From the NCBI GenBank assembly GCA_004295045.1, contig SHND01000019.1:62001-126000 (forward strand): a stretch of DNA of 64,000 nt, given 5' to 3'. Positions 16,938 through 25,504 of the stretch are shown one piece after another. The notes under the pieces are model-generated. The model was not told where the DNA came from and did no database searches. It was given only the letters and a program-made list of their open reading frames with translations. The stretch's first letter is position 1. Each line of letters starts with the position of its first letter. Source of the stretch: Chloroflexota bacterium (GTDB lineage: Bacteria > Chloroflexota > Anaerolineae > UBA4142 > SHND01). Position numbers and translations under genes: made by a program.

Positions 16938-17414
16938 TTACGTCGTTCGCAGTTTCGCGATCAACGCGTCGAGTTTTTCATCGGTCATGGATTCGTATTG
17001 CGCGTTATTGTCCAAAAGCAGAACGGGCGCTTTATCGCAGCCGCCTAAACAGGGGGCATGGCGCAATGTGATGACGTTATCGCTCGTGGTTTCTTCGCCG
17101 TGTTCCAAACCCAATTTATCGCACAAGCGCTCGAACGCGGCATCGGCGCCTCTGAGCGCGCACGGCAGGTCAGTGCAGAAATCAATGACGTGCTGCCCAA
17201 CCGGCTTGAGGTGGTACATGGTGTAGAAACTCGCGACCGAGCCCACCTCTGTCGAAGTCAAGCCCAGTTCTGCGGCAACTTCATCAATCGCGTTTTTCGG
17301 GAGCCAGCCGTACTGTTCTTGGGCAATGTAGAGGGCGGGCATCACGGCGGAACGCGGATGCGGATATTTCATTACGAGTTCTTGAATTTGTTGTTTTGCC
17401 GATTCGGAAAGCAT
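16938..17414 (-). CDS. nuoE: NADH-quinone oxidoreductase subunit E (24 kDa, [2Fe-2S])
   Basis: 158 residues from ATG 17414. A thioredoxin-like [2Fe-2S] protein with its four Cys in the expected spacing: FCTDLPC and APCLGGC. The N-terminal helical part has MPALYIAQEQYGWLP. It belongs to the NADH-oxidising module, but no nuoF follows; the only NuoF in the window is fused to another NuoE-like domain at 26957-29146. This stand-alone NuoE may pair with that fusion or with a NuoF encoded elsewhere. Confidence 0.93.
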   Translation of the reverse strand: MLSESAKQQIQELVMKYPHPRSAVMPALYIAQEQYGWLPKNAIDEVAAELGLTSTEVGSVASFYTMYHLKPVGQHVIDFCTDLPCALRGADAAFERLCDKLGLEHGEETTSDNVITLRHAPCLGGCDKAPVLLLDNNAQYESMTDEKLDALIAKLRTT

Positions 17415-17417
17415 CAA

Positions 17418-17497
17418 TCGTTTTAGGTTAAAGGTTAAAGGTTGAAAGTTGTTTGGTGAACGGGTTGCAGACTCTCAACGTTCAACGTTCAACACGC
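17418..17497 (-). repeat. Imperfect hairpin element between nuoA and nuoE (word: GGTTAAA / TTCAACG)
   Basis: On the plus strand, repeated GGTTAAAGGTTGAAAGTTG words on one side face repeated CAACGTTCAACG words on the other, about 30 bases apart, forming an imperfect hairpin. It begins right after the nuoA stop codon at 17498. Confidence 0.7.
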
Positions 17498-17854
17498 TCA
17501 ATACCAATCAAATCCGCCCTTGCGCCATACGTAAATGTAACCGACGAGCAGGATCGCCACAAAAACTGCCATTTCGGCGAACAAAAACAGCGGCTCTTGG
17601 CGAAACACAACAGCCCACGGATAAAAGAAAATAATCTCAATGTCAAAGAGAATGAAAATGACGGCGACGAGATAATAGCGAATCCACACGCGCCGTCGTG
17701 CGGTGCCAATCGTCGGCATACCCGACTCGTAGGTCTGCCCTTTGATCGCGGTCGGGCGACGCGGACCGATCAAAGCGGAGACGCCAACGCCAATCGCGGC
17801 AAACGCGACGGACACCACCAACATCACAAACAGGGGAAAATAATCAGCAGGCAT
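17498..17854 (-). CDS. nuoA: NADH-quinone oxidoreductase subunit A
   Basis: 118 residues, three membrane helices, normal length. The conserved loop is KGQTYESGMPTIGTARRRVWIRYYLVAVIFILFDIE (roughly residues 37-73), which lines the quinone entry region in complex I. It is the first gene of the membrane-arm operon and is preceded by a good promoter at 17899-17927. Confidence 0.95.
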   Translation of the reverse strand: MPADYFPLFVMLVVSVAFAAIGVGVSALIGPRRPTAIKGQTYESGMPTIGTARRRVWIRYYLVAVIFILFDIEIIFFYPWAVVFRQEPLFLFAEMAVFVAILLVGYIYVWRKGGFDWY

Positions 17855-17898
17855 TGGTTATCCGAGGAAACTTGGATACACTTGCCAAACAAACAAAG

Positions 17899-17927
17899 AT
17901 GATAAACGGATTCAACCCATTTGTCAA
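17899..17927 (-). promoter_or_regulatory. nuoA: Sigma70-type promoter for the nuoA operon
   Basis: On the minus strand TTGACA (17927-17922), a 17-base spacer and TATCAT (17904-17899). Predicted start near 17892, giving a leader of about 38 bases before the nuoA ATG at 17854. Confidence 0.7.
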
Positions 17928-17989
17928 ACTCTTCACAAATAGATAGTTATAATCGCACAAAAGTTTGTTCTCTGCTTTTATTTATTCAT

Positions 17990-18060
17990 GTTACGCACAT
18001 TTCCTAAAAAAAGCGGGTAAACGTACGGCAAATTTCAAATTTGCCCTACCAATGCGTAAC
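17990..18060. repeat. Palindromic element (GTTACGCA ends, inner GGCAAATTT hairpin)
   Basis: Terminal 8-bp inverted repeats GTTACGCA (17990-17997) and TGCGTAAC (18053-18060) enclose a perfect 9-bp hairpin GGCAAATTT/AAATTTGCC (18027-18045) with flanking GTAC/CTAC. The structure is that of a small non-coding mobile or REP-like element. Confidence 0.55.
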
Positions 18061-18178
18061 GTGAGTTATATATTCTCCCTATGATGATGCAAAGCGAATA
18101 CTCGACGCGCGATTAAGAAAAATTCCTCTATCAGGTTGAAATGATCGCGAATTGCTTGTTTCAAACTAGAAAAACGCG

Positions 18179-18206
18179 TTGACACATGTCGGTACGGTGC
18201 TATAAT
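18179..18206 (+). promoter_or_regulatory. Sigma70-type promoter of a candidate small RNA
   Basis: TTGACA at 18179-18184, a 16-base spacer and TATAAT at 18201-18206: near-consensus. Predicted start about 18213. No gene begins in the next 300 bases, and a terminator follows at 18303. Confidence 0.75.
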
Positions 18207-18212
18207 GTTCTT

Positions 18213-18345
18213 GGTCAAATTCGCCAGTCGAATTACTCTCGGGCTTGCCCCCAGAACCAAACACATCCCGCCCTCCGAAAATCTCTAGCCACTCAATTCG
18301 AAGCCAATCGCAGTCAGATATGCGGCTGGCTTTTTTCTTTTTCTC
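18213..18345 (+). ncRNA. Candidate small RNA of about 130 nt
   Basis: Bounded by the consensus promoter at 18179-18206 and by a terminator at 18303-18345: a 10-bp stem with one mismatch (GCCAATCGCA with TGCGGCTGGC) and a T-rich tail TTTTTTCTTTTT. Inside, TCGAATT (near 18228) and AATTCGA (near 18295) can pair over long range, giving a mostly closed structure. No open frame of useful length and no SRP-RNA or tmRNA signature are seen. 6S RNA is possible but not shown. Confidence 0.55.
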
Positions 18346-18532
18346 TCGGAATGTACGATTGACCATCGCTCCGCTTTGCGCTCACGTCCAACAAACGCCA
18401 AGTTCCAGGTGAGCTCTTTATGCCCGACTGACCGTGAGTGAGCGAGTTTGGGCTTCAGTTTTGGACGTGCAAATCAATTCGCTGACCTGCACCGAGCGGT
18501 GCAAGTCACAAGTAACACAAGGAGCTAAAGGT

Positions 18533-18817
18533 ATGGATTCTCAAACGCAAGAAATGGTAACGAACGAGTTAAAGCGCATCGTAGCCCAACTGAACCTAAC
18601 GGATGCCCAGAAAGAACAGGCAAAGCCGGCGATCGAGGCAATCCAGCACAAGATCGCAGAATACAAGGCGAGCGGCAAGACACCAACGCACGAAGAGGTC
18701 GCTGCATGGAGAGCGAGCTTTCGCGAAAAGCTGGTCAAGTTCCTGACTCCGGAACAACTCAAAAAGTGGGATTCAGAAGTCGCCCGTGCGAAAACATTCA
18801 TGGGACAACCTGCATAG
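18533..18817 (+). CDS. Small helical protein of unknown function
   Basis: 94 residues from ATG 18533, with AAGGAGCTAAAGGT as ribosome site; an upstream in-frame extension to 18434 is not needed. The protein is almost all charged helix: NELKRIVAQLNLTDAQKEQAKPAIEAI and FREKLVKFLTPEQLKKWDSEV, with no signal peptide. The repeated LT(D/P)-x-Q pattern recalls Spy/CpxP-like LTxxQ helical proteins, but without export signal this is only a resemblance. It is monocistronic and followed by a strong terminator. Confidence 0.6.
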   Translation: MDSQTQEMVTNELKRIVAQLNLTDAQKEQAKPAIEAIQHKIAEYKASGKTPTHEEVAAWRASFREKLVKFLTPEQLKKWDSEVARAKTFMGQPA

Positions 18818-18895
18818 GTCTGAACTCCTGCCCGCTTGAACTTGCCTAGCGAACGAGCTAGCGAATAAAGGGCTCACCTGCAACCCGGCGTTGAT

Positions 18896-18944
18896 TGTGC
18901 GGCGCATCTCTATGACATTTTCAGAGATGTGTCGCACATTTTAT
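18896..18944 (+). terminator. Terminator after the small helical protein
   Basis: TGTGCGGCGCATCTCT pairs with AGAGATGTGTCGCACA (imperfect, about 14 pairs) and ends in TTTTAT. It can also serve the converging methyltransferase gene. Confidence 0.7.
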
Positions 18945-19012
18945 ACGCTCCGCACAGATGGCTGAATCTCTGAGCCATCACAGTTCCGCCCTTGGTCGTC
19001 CCTCCTCCGCCT

Positions 19013-19555
19013 TTATTTCCGCGCATCAATTCCAATAATCAACCCCATCATTTGTTTGTGCAGTCCAATTACGTCAAACCCCGCCGCGCGCACCGCGCTC
19101 AACGTATCGCGGTTGATGTTGCAGCCGCCGGTCACAAAATGCCACGCGGGATTGGCGAGTTGCATGAACGCGCGTCCGAACGGATTTTTCGCGCGCACAT
19201 GTTCGACCAAACGAAGCGAGCCATTCGGTTTCAAGACACGGCGGACTTCATTCAACGCGCGCGGCGCGTCGGGAATGGTACAAAAAACGAGCGTGCCAAC
19301 CACCGCGTCAAATGTCGCGTCGGGAAACGGCAAATCTTCCGCGTCCACTTGGGCGAGCGTGACGTTATCCGCATATTCGGTGATGAGTTCGATAGATTCC
19401 GCGTCGGGTTCCGTCGCAATCACGCGCGCCTCTGCGTGATAATATTCCAAATTCACGCCGTCGCCCGCGCCGATTTCCAACACCAAGCCGCGCGCCTTGT
19501 CCGTCACCCATTCGCGCCAGTCGTCATCCCACGTCCGCGTTTTTTCTCGTCCCAT
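19013..19555 (-). CDS. Class I SAM-dependent methyltransferase
   Basis: 180 residues. SAM-binding motif I is VLEIGAGDGVNLEYY, the acidic strand end is IATEPD, and the motif IV region is DAVVGTLVFCTIPD. This is the UbiE/Methyltransf_11 type of small-molecule methyltransferase; substrate unknown. The start is four bases after the CopB gene stop, so the two are co-transcribed, which may hint at a role in metal or metalloid stress, but nothing in the sequence proves it. Confidence 0.85.
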   Translation of the reverse strand: MGREKTRTWDDDWREWVTDKARGLVLEIGAGDGVNLEYYHAEARVIATEPDAESIELITEYADNVTLAQVDAEDLPFPDATFDAVVGTLVFCTIPDAPRALNEVRRVLKPNGSLRLVEHVRAKNPFGRAFMQLANPAWHFVTGGCNINRDTLSAVRAAGFDVIGLHKQMMGLIIGIDARK

Positions 19556-19559
19556 TCTT

Positions 19560-21671
19560 TTATCCCGCCAATTTCACGCGTCGCAAGGTTTGCGCGTTGA
19601 TGGCGACAATGACGGTGCTGAGTGACATGAACAGCGCGCCCACGGCGGGCGAAAGCAAAATCCCCCACGGCGCGAGAATTCCCGCCGCCAACGGCAGTGC
19701 AACAACATTATAGCCCGTCGCCCAAAATAAATTCTGCGTCATCTTGCGATAACTCGCGCGGCTCAATTCGAAAATTTTCACCACATCGAGCGGATTGCTT
19801 TTCACCAAAATAATTCCCGCCGACTCGACCGCGACATCGGTGCCGCTGCCAATCGCGATTCCAACATCCGCGCGCGTCAATGCGGGCGCGTCATTCACAC
19901 CATCGCCAACCATCGCTACGCGTTTGCCTTGCGCTTGCAATGCCGCGATGTGTTGGTCTTTGTTTTCGGGCAGAACCTGCGCAATGTATTGATCAATCCC
20001 CAACGTTTGCGCAACCGCTTTCGCCACCGCTTCGGAATCGCCCGTTAGCATCACAACATTCACGCCCAACTCGTGTAAACGTTTCACCGCGTCCGCGCTT
20101 TCGGGACGAATCACATCCGCAATCGCGAGCCCGGCGATAATTTTTCCATCGCGCAAAACGTAAATCACCGACTGTCCCGCGTCATTCGCGCGCTGCGAAA
20201 ATTCCGCGAGCGCGTCAGGAATGTTCGCGTTCGCCATTTCCAAAAGACGCGGACCGCCAACTAAAATTGTTTGTCCGTTCACTTGCGCTTGCACGCCGCG
20301 CCCTTTTAGCGCCTGAAAATTTGCGACTTGCGGCAATTCCAATTTCTGTTCGTTCGCCGCGTTGCGAATCGCGCGCGCAATCAAATGTTCGGAATCGCCT
20401 TCCACTGCCGCCGCGAGCGCGAGCGCGTTTTCGCGCGTTACGTTTTCAATGGTCTCGATTCCCACGACACCCTGCTGTCCTGTCGTGAGCGTTCCCGTTT
20501 TATCGAATACGACGGTATCAATTTCGCGCGCTTGCTCCAACGCGCGGCGGTCACGCACCAGAATTCCATTACGCGCGGCGAGCGTGGTGCTAATCGCGAC
20601 CACCAACGGAATCGCCAAGCCGAGCGCGTGCGGACACGCGATCACCAGAACTGTCGCGACGCGGCTGATGACCTCGACGTTGAATCCCGTCGCGATCGTC
20701 CACGCAATTGCTGTCAGCGCGGCAAATGCGAGCGCAATGTAAAAGAGCCAACCTGCCGCGCGGTCCGCGAGGACTTGGGTATTGGACTTGCTCGCTTCGG
20801 CTTGTTTCACCAAACGCATGATGCCCGCGAGCATCGTGTCATCGCCCAACGCAGCCACGCGCACTCTCAAACTGCCGTCACCATTGAGCGTCCCCGCGAT
20901 CACTTGCGCGCCAACATTTTTTTCCACAGGTTTCGATTCGCCCGTAATCATCGCTTCGTTCACTTGCGAATGTCCCTGCTCGATGACTCCATCCGCCGGC
21001 ACGCTTGCGCCGGGGCGCACCAACACCAAATCATTTTTTTGTAATTGCGAAACCGGAATCGTTTCCGTCGTTCCATCCGCGCGAATGCGTTCTGCCGTAT
21101 CGGGCAGCAGTTTCGCCAACGCATCGAGCGCGCGCGATGCCTGCCGCACGCTCCGCATTTCGAGCCAATGTCCGAGCAGCATCACATCAATCAACGTCAC
21201 CAATTCCCAAAAGAAACCTTCACCATCCGCAATGAAAATCGCGGCAATGCTGTAGACGAGCGCGACGCCAATCGCCAACGAAATCAGCGTCATCATGCCC
21301 GGCTGATGATTCCGCAGTTCGGGCACCGCCATTTGCAAAAAAGGCACGCCGCCAATCGCAAATACGATGAGCGCGAATACAGGCACGATCCACGCGCTGC
21401 CGGGGAATTCGGGCATGGTGAACCCGAACCATTCCTGAATCATCGGGCTGTACAAAATCACGGGGACGGACAGCGCGAGACAAATCCAAAAACGGCGGCG
21501 AAACAAATCTTCGTGTCCCGTGTGGTCGGTGTGCGCGTGATGTTCGCTCCCCGCGTTCGTTGTATGATGAGAGGCGGGCGACATTTCCATCATTTCCATA
21601 TCGCCATGCTCGGGCAAAGTGGATTGATTCGTATTGGCGTGATGCGCGGAAGAAGAATGTTCGTGTTTCAT
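19560..21671 (-). CDS. copB: Copper-exporting P-type ATPase, CopB type (P1B-3)
   Basis: 703 residues. The N-terminal 55 residues are rich in His and Met (a metal-binding tail). Eight membrane helices, the transmembrane metal motif CPH ([11 protein letters not shown], near residue 343) that marks the CopB class, phosphorylation motif DKTGTLT near 388, and hinge motif [10 protein letters not shown]. It pumps copper out of the cytoplasm. It is preceded in the same operon by a copper-binding lipoprotein gene and followed by a methyltransferase gene. Confidence 0.93.
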   Translation of the reverse strand: MKHEHSSSAHHANTNQSTLPEHGDMEMMEMSPASHHTTNAGSEHHAHTDHTGHEDLFRRRFWICLALSVPVILYSPMIQEWFGFTMPEFPGSAWIVPVFALIVFAIGGVPFLQMAVPELRNHQPGMMTLISLAIGVALVYSIAAIFIADGEGFFWELVTLIDVMLLGHWLEMRSVRQASRALDALAKLLPDTAERIRADGTTETIPVSQLQKNDLVLVRPGASVPADGVIEQGHSQVNEAMITGESKPVEKNVGAQVIAGTLNGDGSLRVRVAALGDDTMLAGIMRLVKQAEASKSNTQVLADRAAGWLFYIALAFAALTAIAWTIATGFNVEVISRVATVLVIACPHALGLAIPLVVAISTTLAARNGILVRDRRALEQAREIDTVVFDKTGTLTTGQQGVVGIETIENVTRENALALAAAVEGDSEHLIARAIRNAANEQKLELPQVANFQALKGRGVQAQVNGQTILVGGPRLLEMANANIPDALAEFSQRANDAGQSVIYVLRDGKIIAGLAIADVIRPESADAVKRLHELGVNVVMLTGDSEAVAKAVAQTLGIDQYIAQVLPENKDQHIAALQAQGKRVAMVGDGVNDAPALTRADVGIAIGSGTDVAVESAGIILVKSNPLDVVKIFELSRASYRKMTQNLFWATGYNVVALPLAAGILAPWGILLSPAVGALFMSLSTVIVAINAQTLRRVKLAG

Positions 21672-21689
21672 ACAGCCCTCATTCCCATT

Positions 21690-22175
21690 TCAATTCACCG
21701 CTATATCCAATTTCATCCCGGCTTCATAATGCCCCGGGATATGACATGCCATTTCTAGCGGCGCGCCACGCGTGTCTTCTTTGAAGACAACGTCAACCGT
21801 TCTCGTTGCGCCCGGCGCGAGTTCGTCCTGATTGACCTGCACCACGACAGACTCGTCCATGCCGGGCATTGCGCTGTGTGACATTCCGGGCATTGTGCCG
21901 TGTGACATTCCCGACATACTCGACATGTTGTGCTGTGCGCCAGTCGGCAAGATCACAAACTCGTGCGCGATGGCGCCTGCATTGTGAATTACTAAACGGT
22001 AGGGGACGCCTTTTTGAAAATTATTGAGCGAGGACTCGATCTTGAATTCATTCAAGTCGACGCGCACCTCAATTGGCTCGGTTTGAATCGGCATTGGACT
22101 TGGCGCCGCTCCGCCACACGCCGTCAAGAGAACAGAGAGCGCGCCGCTGATGATAAATAGGATGCGTAAAATCAT
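21690..22175 (-). CDS. Cupredoxin-like copper-binding lipoprotein with Met/His-rich loop
   Basis: 161 residues from ATG 22175, with AAGGGG upstream. A lipoprotein signal ends in LLTAC with the modified Cys at 20. The mature part is a cupredoxin domain with ligands His71, Cys144, His149 and Met154 (CHIPGHYEAGM). A loop at residues 82-106 has repeated MSxM/HxxMPGM units, which bind copper in CopC/PcoE-type proteins. It likely captures or buffers copper outside the membrane next to CopB. It is the first gene of the copper operon. Confidence 0.85.
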   Translation of the reverse strand: MILRILFIISGALSVLLTACGGAAPSPMPIQTEPIEVRVDLNEFKIESSLNNFQKGVPYRLVIHNAGAIAHEFVILPTGAQHNMSSMSGMSHGTMPGMSHSAMPGMDESVVVQVNQDELAPGATRTVDVVFKEDTRGAPLEMACHIPGHYEAGMKLDIAVN

Positions 22176-22202
22176 TTTGATTCCCCTTGTGTAACTTTTT
22201 CT

Positions 22203-22260
22203 ACCCCCTCCCATATGGGGTGGGATATGGGCATTATATCACTATAATACCAATCGCCAA
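22203..22260 (-). promoter_or_regulatory. Promoter and candidate operator of the copper operon
   Basis: On the minus strand TTGGCG (22260-22255), a 16-base spacer and a consensus TATAAT (22238-22233). The start (about 22226) falls at the edge of a G/C-rich dyad (22203-22225) with CCCATATGGG in its centre and ACCCC/GGGGT flanks. Its place and G/C tracts resemble CsoR-type copper operators; the repressor is not in the window. Confidence 0.55.
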
Positions 22261-22271
22261 ACGGTTTTTAT

Positions 22272-22300
22272 TTGACGCACCTAATTGCTTGTGCTAATAT
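22272..22300 (+). promoter_or_regulatory. Promoter of the 2-oxoacid dehydrogenase operon
   Basis: TTGACG at 22272-22277, 17-base spacer, TAATAT at 22295-22300. Predicted start near 22307 gives a leader of about 137 bases. It is divergent from the copper operon promoter, with about 10 bases between the two -35 boxes. Confidence 0.65.
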
Positions 22301-22443
22301 CGTTCATGACATCCTCGTTTGACCATACGTCTGGAAACTTTCCTCTCGCAGGGAGCAGCGGCGCTTTCTGTTTCCGTTTTTCTCAATTCCCACTGCGCTG
22401 TCCATCCGTTCGTCTCTCTGCGCGTCCATAGATTGGAGTTGTA

Positions 22444-23487
22444 ATGACACTGAATCTTGCCGAGAATATTCAATCCCAAACGCGTGCCGAGCCGCGTCAC
22501 ATTCAACTCGGATTGCACGACGAGCAAGTCTTGGAAATGTATTGGCACATGCTTTTAGCGCGCCGTCTCGACGAACGCATGTGGATTTTGCACCGCCAAC
22601 ACGAAGTCGCGTTTCATATTTCGGGGATTGGACATGAGGGCTGTCAGGTCGGCGCGGCGATGGCGATGCAGCGCAGCCACGACTATTTTTTTCCATACTA
22701 TCGCGATTTGTGTTTCACCCTTTCGCTGGGTCTCACTCCGCGCGCGATGATGCTTGCCTTGTACGGCAAACAGGGCGATCCCATGTCGGGCGGACGCCAA
22801 ATGCCTTGCCATTACAGCGCGTGTGAATTAAATATCGTTTCGGTTTCCAGCCCCGTTGCCACGCAAATCCCACAAGCGAGCGGCGTCGGTTTTGCCATCC
22901 AGTATAACAAAACAGACCAGGTCGCGGTCGTCTGTTTCGGTGAAGGTTCGACCGCCGAAGGCGATTTTCACGAGGGCTTGAATTGGGCAGGCATTTTCAA
23001 ATTGCCCGTCATCTTTTACTGTCAAAATAATCAGTACGCGATCTCCGTTCCGATTGCGCGCGAGATGCCCGTGAAAAATGTCGCCGACCGCGCGTATGCG
23101 TACGGCATGCCCGGCGTGATGTTTGACGGCAACGATTTTCTCGAAGCATACAGCGCGACCAAACTCGCGATTGAACGCGCTCGCCGCGGCGAGGGTCCTT
23201 CCTTGCTCGAAGCGAAAACGTATCGCCCCGTGCCGCATTCCTCTGACGACGATGACCGCACGTATCGTTCGCGCGAAGAGGTAGAGTTTTGGAAAAAACG
23301 CGATCCGATTTTGCTCGCGCGCAACTATTGCATTGAACACAACATTCTGACGGACGACAAACAACAGGAATTTGAAAATCGCGCCCGCGAAATTGTGGAC
23401 GACGCGAACGAATTTGCGCGCAGCGCGCCCTATCCACCCGCAGAAGAAGCGTTGAATGGCGTGTGGGGCGAATTGCCGAAAATTTGA
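22444..23487 (+). CDS. 2-oxoacid dehydrogenase E1 component, alpha subunit (branched-chain type)
   Basis: 347 residues, thiamin diphosphate-dependent. The ThDP motif region is FGEGSTAEGDFHEGLNWAGIFKLPVIFYCQNNQYA (starts near residue 160). The N-terminal pattern WILHRQHEVAFHISGIGHEG and the phosphorylation-loop-like PHSSDDDDRTYRS are more like 2-oxoisovalerate dehydrogenase E1alpha than pyruvate dehydrogenase. With E1beta and E2 downstream it forms a complex converting branched-chain 2-oxoacids to acyl-CoA. Substrate is inferred; a second E1/E2 set at 46-49.5 kb looks more like pyruvate dehydrogenase. Confidence 0.88.
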   Translation: MTLNLAENIQSQTRAEPRHIQLGLHDEQVLEMYWHMLLARRLDERMWILHRQHEVAFHISGIGHEGCQVGAAMAMQRSHDYFFPYYRDLCFTLSLGLTPRAMMLALYGKQGDPMSGGRQMPCHYSACELNIVSVSSPVATQIPQASGVGFAIQYNKTDQVAVVCFGEGSTAEGDFHEGLNWAGIFKLPVIFYCQNNQYAISVPIAREMPVKNVADRAYAYGMPGVMFDGNDFLEAYSATKLAIERARRGEGPSLLEAKTYRPVPHSSDDDDRTYRSREEVEFWKKRDPILLARNYCIEHNILTDDKQQEFENRAREIVDDANEFARSAPYPPAEEALNGVWGELPKI

Positions 23488-23559
23488 GATTTTTGATTTC
23501 TGATTTCAGATTGAATGCTTGCAAATCAAAAATCATAAATCCCAAATCATAAATTATAA
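23488..23559 (+). repeat. Imperfect hairpin element between E1alpha and E1beta (word: GATTTTTGATTT)
   Basis: Left arm of repeated GATTTNTGATT words and right arm of AAATCAAAAATCATAAATC words, with GCTTGC in the loop. It starts at the E1alpha stop codon and ends at the ATG of E1beta. Same family as the elements at 7381, 37434 and 54197. Confidence 0.75.
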
Positions 23560-24543
23560 ATGCCAGAAATCACCAACATCGAAGCGGTCACGCAAACGCT
23601 CCAAAGCGAAATGCGCCGCGATCCAAAAATTTTCATCACCGGCGAGGACGTGGGAAAACGCGGCGGCGTCTTTCGTGCGACCAAAGGTCTGATGGAAGAA
23701 TTTGGCGAAGAACGCGTCGTGGATTCACCACTGTCCGAATTGTCCCTCGTCGCGGTGGGCATCGGCGCGGCGTTGTACGGCTTGCGCCCCGTAGTCGAAA
23801 TTCAGTTCGCTGATTTTATCGCGCCCGCATTCAACCAAATCGTTCAAGAAGCCGCACGCTTTCGTTATCGCACCAATGGCGAGTGGCCCTGCCCGCTGTT
23901 GATTCGCACGCCGTACGGCGGCGGCATTGGCGGCGGTTTGTATCATTCGCAAAGCATCGAGGCGACATATTCGCACATTCCCGGATTGTACGTCGTCGCG
24001 CCCTCCACGCCATACGACATTGCGGGGATGCTGCGTTACGCGCTGCGCGTGAACGACCCCGTCCTCTTTCTCGAACACAAAAAGACGTATCGGCTCATCA
24101 AAGGCGAGGTGCCGGCTGACGAGTACATGATTCCGTTTATGAAAGCGGACATCAAACGCGTCGGCAATGACGTGACGGTCATCGCCTATGGCTTGATGCT
24201 GCACGAAACGCTGCAAGCGGCGCAAGAACTCGTCCATGAGGACATCAACGTCGAAGTCATTGACCCGCGCACACTGCATCCGCTCGATCAAGACACCATT
24301 CTTTCATCCGTAAAGAAAACGGGCAAAGCGCTCATCGTCCACGAAGACAATCTTACGCTTGGGCTGGGCGCGGAAATTGCGGCATTGATCGCGAGTGAAG
24401 CATTTGAATTTCTCGACGCGCCGGTAATGCGCGTTGCAGGTCCCGATGTTCCCGCGATGCCTTATGCGCGGACGATGCAGGATTATTTCATGCCGAACGC
24501 GGAAAAAATCGCGGCGGCTGTTAGGAAGCTGAACGCGTATTGA
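23560..24543 (+). CDS. 2-oxoacid dehydrogenase E1 component, beta subunit
   Basis: 327 residues, transketolase-type pyrimidine-binding domain (residues about 1-175) plus C-terminal domain. Motifs: FITGEDVGKRGGVFRATKGL, VEIQFADFIAPAFNQIVQEAA and VLFLEHKKTYRL. It pairs with the preceding E1alpha to form the heterotetrameric decarboxylase. The gene follows a hairpin element and lacks a clear ribosome site, so expression may depend on coupling or on the element. Confidence 0.92.
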   Translation: MPEITNIEAVTQTLQSEMRRDPKIFITGEDVGKRGGVFRATKGLMEEFGEERVVDSPLSELSLVAVGIGAALYGLRPVVEIQFADFIAPAFNQIVQEAARFRYRTNGEWPCPLLIRTPYGGGIGGGLYHSQSIEATYSHIPGLYVVAPSTPYDIAGMLRYALRVNDPVLFLEHKKTYRLIKGEVPADEYMIPFMKADIKRVGNDVTVIAYGLMLHETLQAAQELVHEDINVEVIDPRTLHPLDQDTILSSVKKTGKALIVHEDNLTLGLGAEIAALIASEAFEFLDAPVMRVAGPDVPAMPYARTMQDYFMPNAEKIAAAVRKLNAY

Positions 24544-24546
24544 CTT

Positions 24547-25398
24547 ATGCGTCTCTCTCTCCCCATCACACCACAATCCACCTCGCCATGGCGCGAGGCG
24601 CTCGTGTTTGCGGGTTTGACGATTGCGCTGACGTGGTTGTTTTGGCTGCCGGGCGCGTTCCTCCCTGCTGTACTCGGAAACTTTATGCTGGCGATTGGGA
24701 GTTTCGCGCCGCTTGCCGTTGCAATCTTTTTGGAAATTTGGCTGCAAGAAAATACGCTCGCGCCGCGTCAGTGGCTCAAAACTCTTTCCGCTCGCGGAGT
24801 GGCGGTGGCAGTGCTGCTGCCCTTTTTTATCTTGATGCCCATTCTGATGCTCCGCTTTAATCAAAGCACACTGGAAATTGGAAAATTACTGAACGACGCG
24901 CGCGGCATGTGGTTTTCGTTGATCCTTCTTTTCGTTCTGGCTCTCGCCGAAGAAATTGGCTGGCGCGCCTATTTGCTGCCGCGCTTGAAAACGATTCCGC
25001 TCTATCTCACCAATTTTTTCGTGGGCTTGCTCTGGTTCACGTGGCAGCTTCCGCTGGTTCTGGCAGGGCGTTTCAACGAATCTGAAAATTTCGGAAGTTT
25101 CTTTATTGAAATGTTTTTGTATTCGCTTTTGATCACCCCATTCTTTAATCGCCTCGCGCGTCGCGCCAACTACAGTCCTGTCCTTTCAGCCATCCTGCGC
25201 GCCGGACTGCAATTCACCGTCGCGGTTTATTTTTTGCAAGGGCGCGCCGACCCATTCACCGACACCTTCGGGACGTTGACGATTGGCTGGCTCTTTGTTC
25301 TAAATTTGATTTTGTTCTCGCAGTTGTGGCAGGGAAAAAAACCACCGGCAGAAATTTCGGAATTGGAACGCGTGATGCCGCTCGAAGTCGGAAATTAG
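24547..25398 (+). CDS. CPBP-family intramembrane protease (CAAX protease-like)
   Basis: 283 residues with about eight membrane helices. The family's catalytic Glu-Glu motif is present as AEEIGWRAYLLPRL (EExxxR, near residue 135). The usual second motif with His is seen only weakly (FTWQLPL). CPBP proteins are membrane glutamic/metallo-proteases with varied roles. It sits between E1beta (3 bases upstream) and E2 of a dehydrogenase operon, an odd location; no functional link is evident. Confidence 0.8.
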   Translation: MRLSLPITPQSTSPWREALVFAGLTIALTWLFWLPGAFLPAVLGNFMLAIGSFAPLAVAIFLEIWLQENTLAPRQWLKTLSARGVAVAVLLPFFILMPILMLRFNQSTLEIGKLLNDARGMWFSLILLFVLALAEEIGWRAYLLPRLKTIPLYLTNFFVGLLWFTWQLPLVLAGRFNESENFGSFFIEMFLYSLLITPFFNRLARRANYSPVLSAILRAGLQFTVAVYFLQGRADPFTDTFGTLTIGWLFVLNLILFSQLWQGKKPPAEISELERVMPLEVGN

Positions 25399-25399
25399 A

Positions 25400-25503
25400 G
25401 AGGCAATCGGTAGCGATTGCGAGAGATTGGAGATTTTCGAACCAATCAGAAACTTGTCCCGAACAAGAGTGAAGGATCGAAAATCGAAAATCGAAAATAA
25501 TGT
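25400..25503 (+). repeat. Imperfect hairpin element between the CPBP gene and E2 (word: GATTTTCGA)
   Basis: A left part with GAGATTGGAGATTTTCGA words faces a right part with three ATCGAAAATCGAAAATCG words. It starts at the CPBP stop codon and runs to the E2 start. Confidence 0.65.
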
Positions 25504-25504
25504 C

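Noticed and set aside
18213..18345. Signal recognition particle RNA
   Set aside because: No GGAAG/AGCA tetraloop-type core motif is seen in the candidate RNA.
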